From: Lachnospiraceae bacterium
GTDB lineage: Bacteria > Bacillota > Clostridia > Lachnospirales > Lachnospiraceae
NCBI GenBank assembly: GCA_016291655.1
Contig: JAEEYF010000022.1
Location: 1 to 64,000, forward strand
Direction of reading: 5' to 3'
Length of the DNA: 64,000 nucleotides
Numbering within the stretch: the first letter of the stretch is position 1; each line of letters begins with the position of its first letter. Below the pieces are notes generated by a model, which was not told the DNA's origin, searched no databases, and saw nothing but the letters and a program-made list of their open reading frames with translations. A program made the position numbers and the translations under genes. This document shows, one piece after another, positions 61,906-64,000 of the stretch.

Positions 61906-63309
61906 CTACTTTCCCATACAAAATTCTTTAAAGATCTTGTCAGCAAGGTCATCTTCAATTTCCTCACCGATTATTGCACCCAGCGATCTATATGCATTCA
62001 TGAGATCGATGGAGAAGAAATCCTCCGACATACCAAGGTCGATGCTTTTCATAACTTCTTTCAGAGAAGTTAAGGCAGATTCCAACAATTCCTTATGTCG
62101 AAGTTTGGAAATGAATACCTCTTCCTTTTTTTCAAGAATTCCAAAACCAAAAAGATTCTTTATCTCGGAAATAAATACATCAATCCCCTTTTCATCACGG
62201 GCAGAAATAGAAATAACATCCCGACCGCAGGCTTTTTTAAGTTCATCGGCACTCAAAACAGAAGTAAGATCGGATTTATTTAATAGAACAATTGCATTTT
62301 TGTCCTTTAAAAGCTTAATTATATTTCGGTCATCCTCATCAAGCTCTCTCGATGCATCTGCCACAAAAAGGCATAGATCTGCCGAATCGATCTCATCAAC
62401 CGCTTTTTTTACGCCGATCTTTTCAACAACATCTTCCGTCTCGTGTATTCCGGCAGTATCAACAATATTCAGAGTAATACCGTCAACAACAATGACCTCT
62501 TCAAGAATATCTCGCGTTGTTCCGGGAATATCGGTTACTATAGCACGATGAGTTCCGGTCAGAGCATTGAGAAGAGTAGATTTCCCGGCATTTGGTTTTC
62601 CAAGAATAACAGTCCTGATCCCGTTTTGGATCATTCTTCCGTTCTCAAATCCATCGATCAGGTCGGAAATAATCCCCGATTCTTCCTTAACATGATCTGC
62701 AAGTTCATCCGTAAAACCGTCAAGCTCAATATGCTCCGGGTCATCGAGAGCAGCCTCGATATAAGCTGTGTCACGCAGGATCTTCTCTCTTAAATAAACG
62801 ATCTTATCCTTAAGTTTACCGCTCAACTGAGCAACAGAATTCCTTATGGCACTGTCATTGGAAGCATTTATAAGATCGATAACAGCTTCAGCCTGCGAAA
62901 GATCGATGCGTCCGTTTAAAAAAGCCCTCTTGGTGAATTCTCCGGGTTCGGCAAGCCGGGCACCGGCCTTAATACAACATTCCAGGACTTTTTTTGTAAC
63001 GATATACCCGCCGTGACAATTGATCTCCACAGTATTTTCTGCAGTATAACTGTTTGGTCCCTTCATAACTGAAACCAAAACTTCATCAATTACCTGACCG
63101 TCATAGACAATATTGCCATAAGTTAAAGTATGAGATTTTCTTTCACTGAGTTTCCTGCCGGTTTTTTTTGCAACAAAGATCTTATCCGCAACGGAAAAAG
63201 CATTATCTCCGCTGATCCTGATAATACTGATCCCGGCATTGGTTGCTCCTGTGGCTATTGCACAAATAGTATCATTGATCATACGCTGATTATAAAGAAA
63301 GGGTGTCAT
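61906..63309 (-). CDS. mnmE: tRNA modification GTPase MnmE (TrmE)
   Basis: MnmE forms cmnm5U34 in tRNA together with MnmG. Seen: N-terminal DTICAIATGATNAGISIIRISG (folate-binding domain), the G domain with GKPNAGKSTLLNALTG, DIPGTTRD, DTAGIHE and NKSD, and the C-terminal FCMGK with the key Cys. The ATG at 63309 has AAAGGG five bases upstream; the ATG at 63282 fits the family length better (9 aa shorter) but has no ribosome site. A hairpin (63297-63319) covers the 63309 start. Confidence 0.96.
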   Translation of the reverse strand: MTPFLYNQRMINDTICAIATGATNAGISIIRISGDNAFSVADKIFVAKKTGRKLSERKSHTLTYGNIVYDGQVIDEVLVSVMKGPNSYTAENTVEINCHGGYIVTKKVLECCIKAGARLAEPGEFTKRAFLNGRIDLSQAEAVIDLINASNDSAIRNSVAQLSGKLKDKIVYLREKILRDTAYIEAALDDPEHIELDGFTDELADHVKEESGIISDLIDGFENGRMIQNGIRTVILGKPNAGKSTLLNALTGTHRAIVTDIPGTTRDILEEVIVVDGITLNIVDTAGIHETEDVVEKIGVKKAVDEIDSADLCLFVADASRELDEDDRNIIKLLKDKNAIVLLNKSDLTSVLSADELKKACGRDVISISARDEKGIDVFISEIKNLFGFGILEKKEEVFISKLRHKELLESALTSLKEVMKSIDLGMSEDFFSIDLMNAYRSLGAIIGEEIEDDLADKIFKEFCMGK

Positions 63310-63319
63310 CGACACCCTT
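63297..63319 (-). terminator. Hairpin between jag and mnmE
   Basis: AAAGGGTGTC and GACACCCTTT (63297-63306 with 63310-63319) form a 10-bp stem around ATC, followed on the minus strand by CTTTATAAT. It can end jag transcripts; it also contains the possible mnmE ribosome site and start. Confidence 0.75.
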
Positions 63320-63358
63320 TAATAAATTACTAAATATTGCTTTTAAGAGTATCACGAA

Positions 63359-64000
63359 TCAAATTTGTTCACTGGGATCAATTGTTGCCGTAACACCTTC
63401 ATAAACTTCGCCTTCCTCGATATTACCGTAACGATAAGGCTCACGAGGTTTATTGCTCTTCTTGTTAAAAGCGTTTCTTCCGTATCCGCCCTTTTTGTTA
63501 CCGTAACCTCCACGATTATTTCCGTAACCACCGCGATTATTATGGAACTTGTTGTAAGGTCTTACACCTTTCTTTAAGCTGATAACAACTTTACGAAAAG
63601 GTTCTTCTCCTTCGGAATGAGTTTCAACATATTTATCATCCTGAAGAGCCGAGTGTATGATCCTTCTCTCATAAGGATTCATAGGCTCAAGGGAAACAGG
63701 CTTACCGCTCTTCTTAACCTTGCTTCCGATGTTTTTCGCAAGATTTTCAAGTGTCTGCTTACGTCTCTCTCTGTAATTCTCCGTATCAAGCTTAACCTTA
63801 ATGTAATCATCGGATTCTTTGTTTACAACAAGGCTGGTGAGGTATTGAAGCGAATCGAGAGTCTGACCTCTTTTACCGATCAAAACGCCCATATCTTCGC
63901 CGACGATTTCAAAATTCATTGTCATCTCGACCTCATCATAAGAACTTTTTACCTCATTATGAATACCCATAACATTAAGAACATCCGTAATGAAGTTTGC
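63359..64000 (-). CDS. jag: RNA-binding protein Jag/KhpB, 5' end outside the window
   Basis: Jag (KhpB, EloR) binds RNA with KhpA and affects cell elongation and division. The frame stays open to the window edge, so the start is missing; the visible in-frame sequence upstream of MGIHNEV reads ANFITDVLNV, as in Jag. Seen: a KH domain with GKRGQTLDSLQYL, an R3H domain (RERRKQTLENLA, NPYERRIIHSALQ), then a Gly/Arg/Tyr/Asn-rich tail with GGYGNNRGGYGNKKGGYGR that is uncommon. yidC and rnpA are expected just beyond the right edge. Confidence 0.94.
   Translation of the reverse strand, partial: ANFITDVLNVMGIHNEVKSSYDEVEMTMNFEIVGEDMGVLIGKRGQTLDSLQYLTSLVVNKESDDYIKVKLDTENYRERRKQTLENLAKNIGSKVKKSGKPVSLEPMNPYERRIIHSALQDDKYVETHSEGEEPFRKVVISLKKGVRPYNKFHNNRGGYGNNRGGYGNKKGGYGRNAFNKKSNKPREPYRYGNIEEGEVYEGVTATIDPSEQI

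Overview
The window reads as a chromosomal segment of a low-to-mid GC Firmicute, most probably a Lachnospiraceae-type Clostridia (inference). Grounds: a DUF3881 protein, a small family-typical 'endosialidase'-named protein, YesM/YesN sugar regulation, Thr-Pro-rich secreted wall hydrolases, AAGGAGG-type ribosome sites, and an origin-proximal block jag-mnmE-mnmG-rsmG-(GNAT, two-component pair)-parA-parB with three perfect parS sites. No prophage, insertion sequence or CRISPR array was seen. Two tRNAs (Trp-CCA, Arg-CCU) are present.

Layout. 0-5 kb: small ORF, tRNA-Trp, radA, a small conserved protein, clpC. 5-8.4 kb: a large SH3/glucosaminidase wall protein. 8.5-11.4 kb: purM-purN-purD. 11.7-13.5 kb: typA. 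13.5-20.1 kb: a sugar ABC importer (lipoprotein plus two permeases) divergent from its YesM/YesN-like two-component system. 20.1-27.3 kb: an eight-gene minus-strand unit (methyltransferase, DUF368/PopT lipid-carrier translocase, ZnuABC-like metal importer, AI-2E family permease, HTH-Panacea-like protein, CYTH protein) behind a good promoter. 27.5-30 kb: dprA-comM. 30-32.4 kb: cation/proton antiporter and galE. 33-34.4 kb: SleB-like hydrolase.

34.4-38.2 kb is the most interesting part: a heterodimeric ABC exporter preceded by a promoter, a 25-codon leader peptide and mutually exclusive RNA hairpins ending in an intrinsic terminator. This is a ribosome-controlled attenuator resembling in logic the bmrB-bmrCD system of Bacillus. 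The two ATPase subunits carry complementary degenerate motifs, as expected for an exporter with one degenerate ATP site.

38.2-43.8 kb: radical SAM protein overlapping lgt by 103 nt, transketolase, a lipoprotein and a transaldolase-type enzyme. 43.9-52.3 kb: an acidic membrane protein, tRNA-Arg, an ArsR-like regulator with a large beta-rich domain, a GGDEF/EAL protein, a chemoreceptor, a GH43 glycosidase and a trigger-factor-like lipoprotein. 52.3-55.2 kb: flavin reductase, TSCPD protein, DUF3881, HD-GYP. 55.2-64 kb: the parABS/mnm/jag block; jag runs off the right edge.

Starts were chosen by ribosome site and family alignment from memory; no database search was possible.
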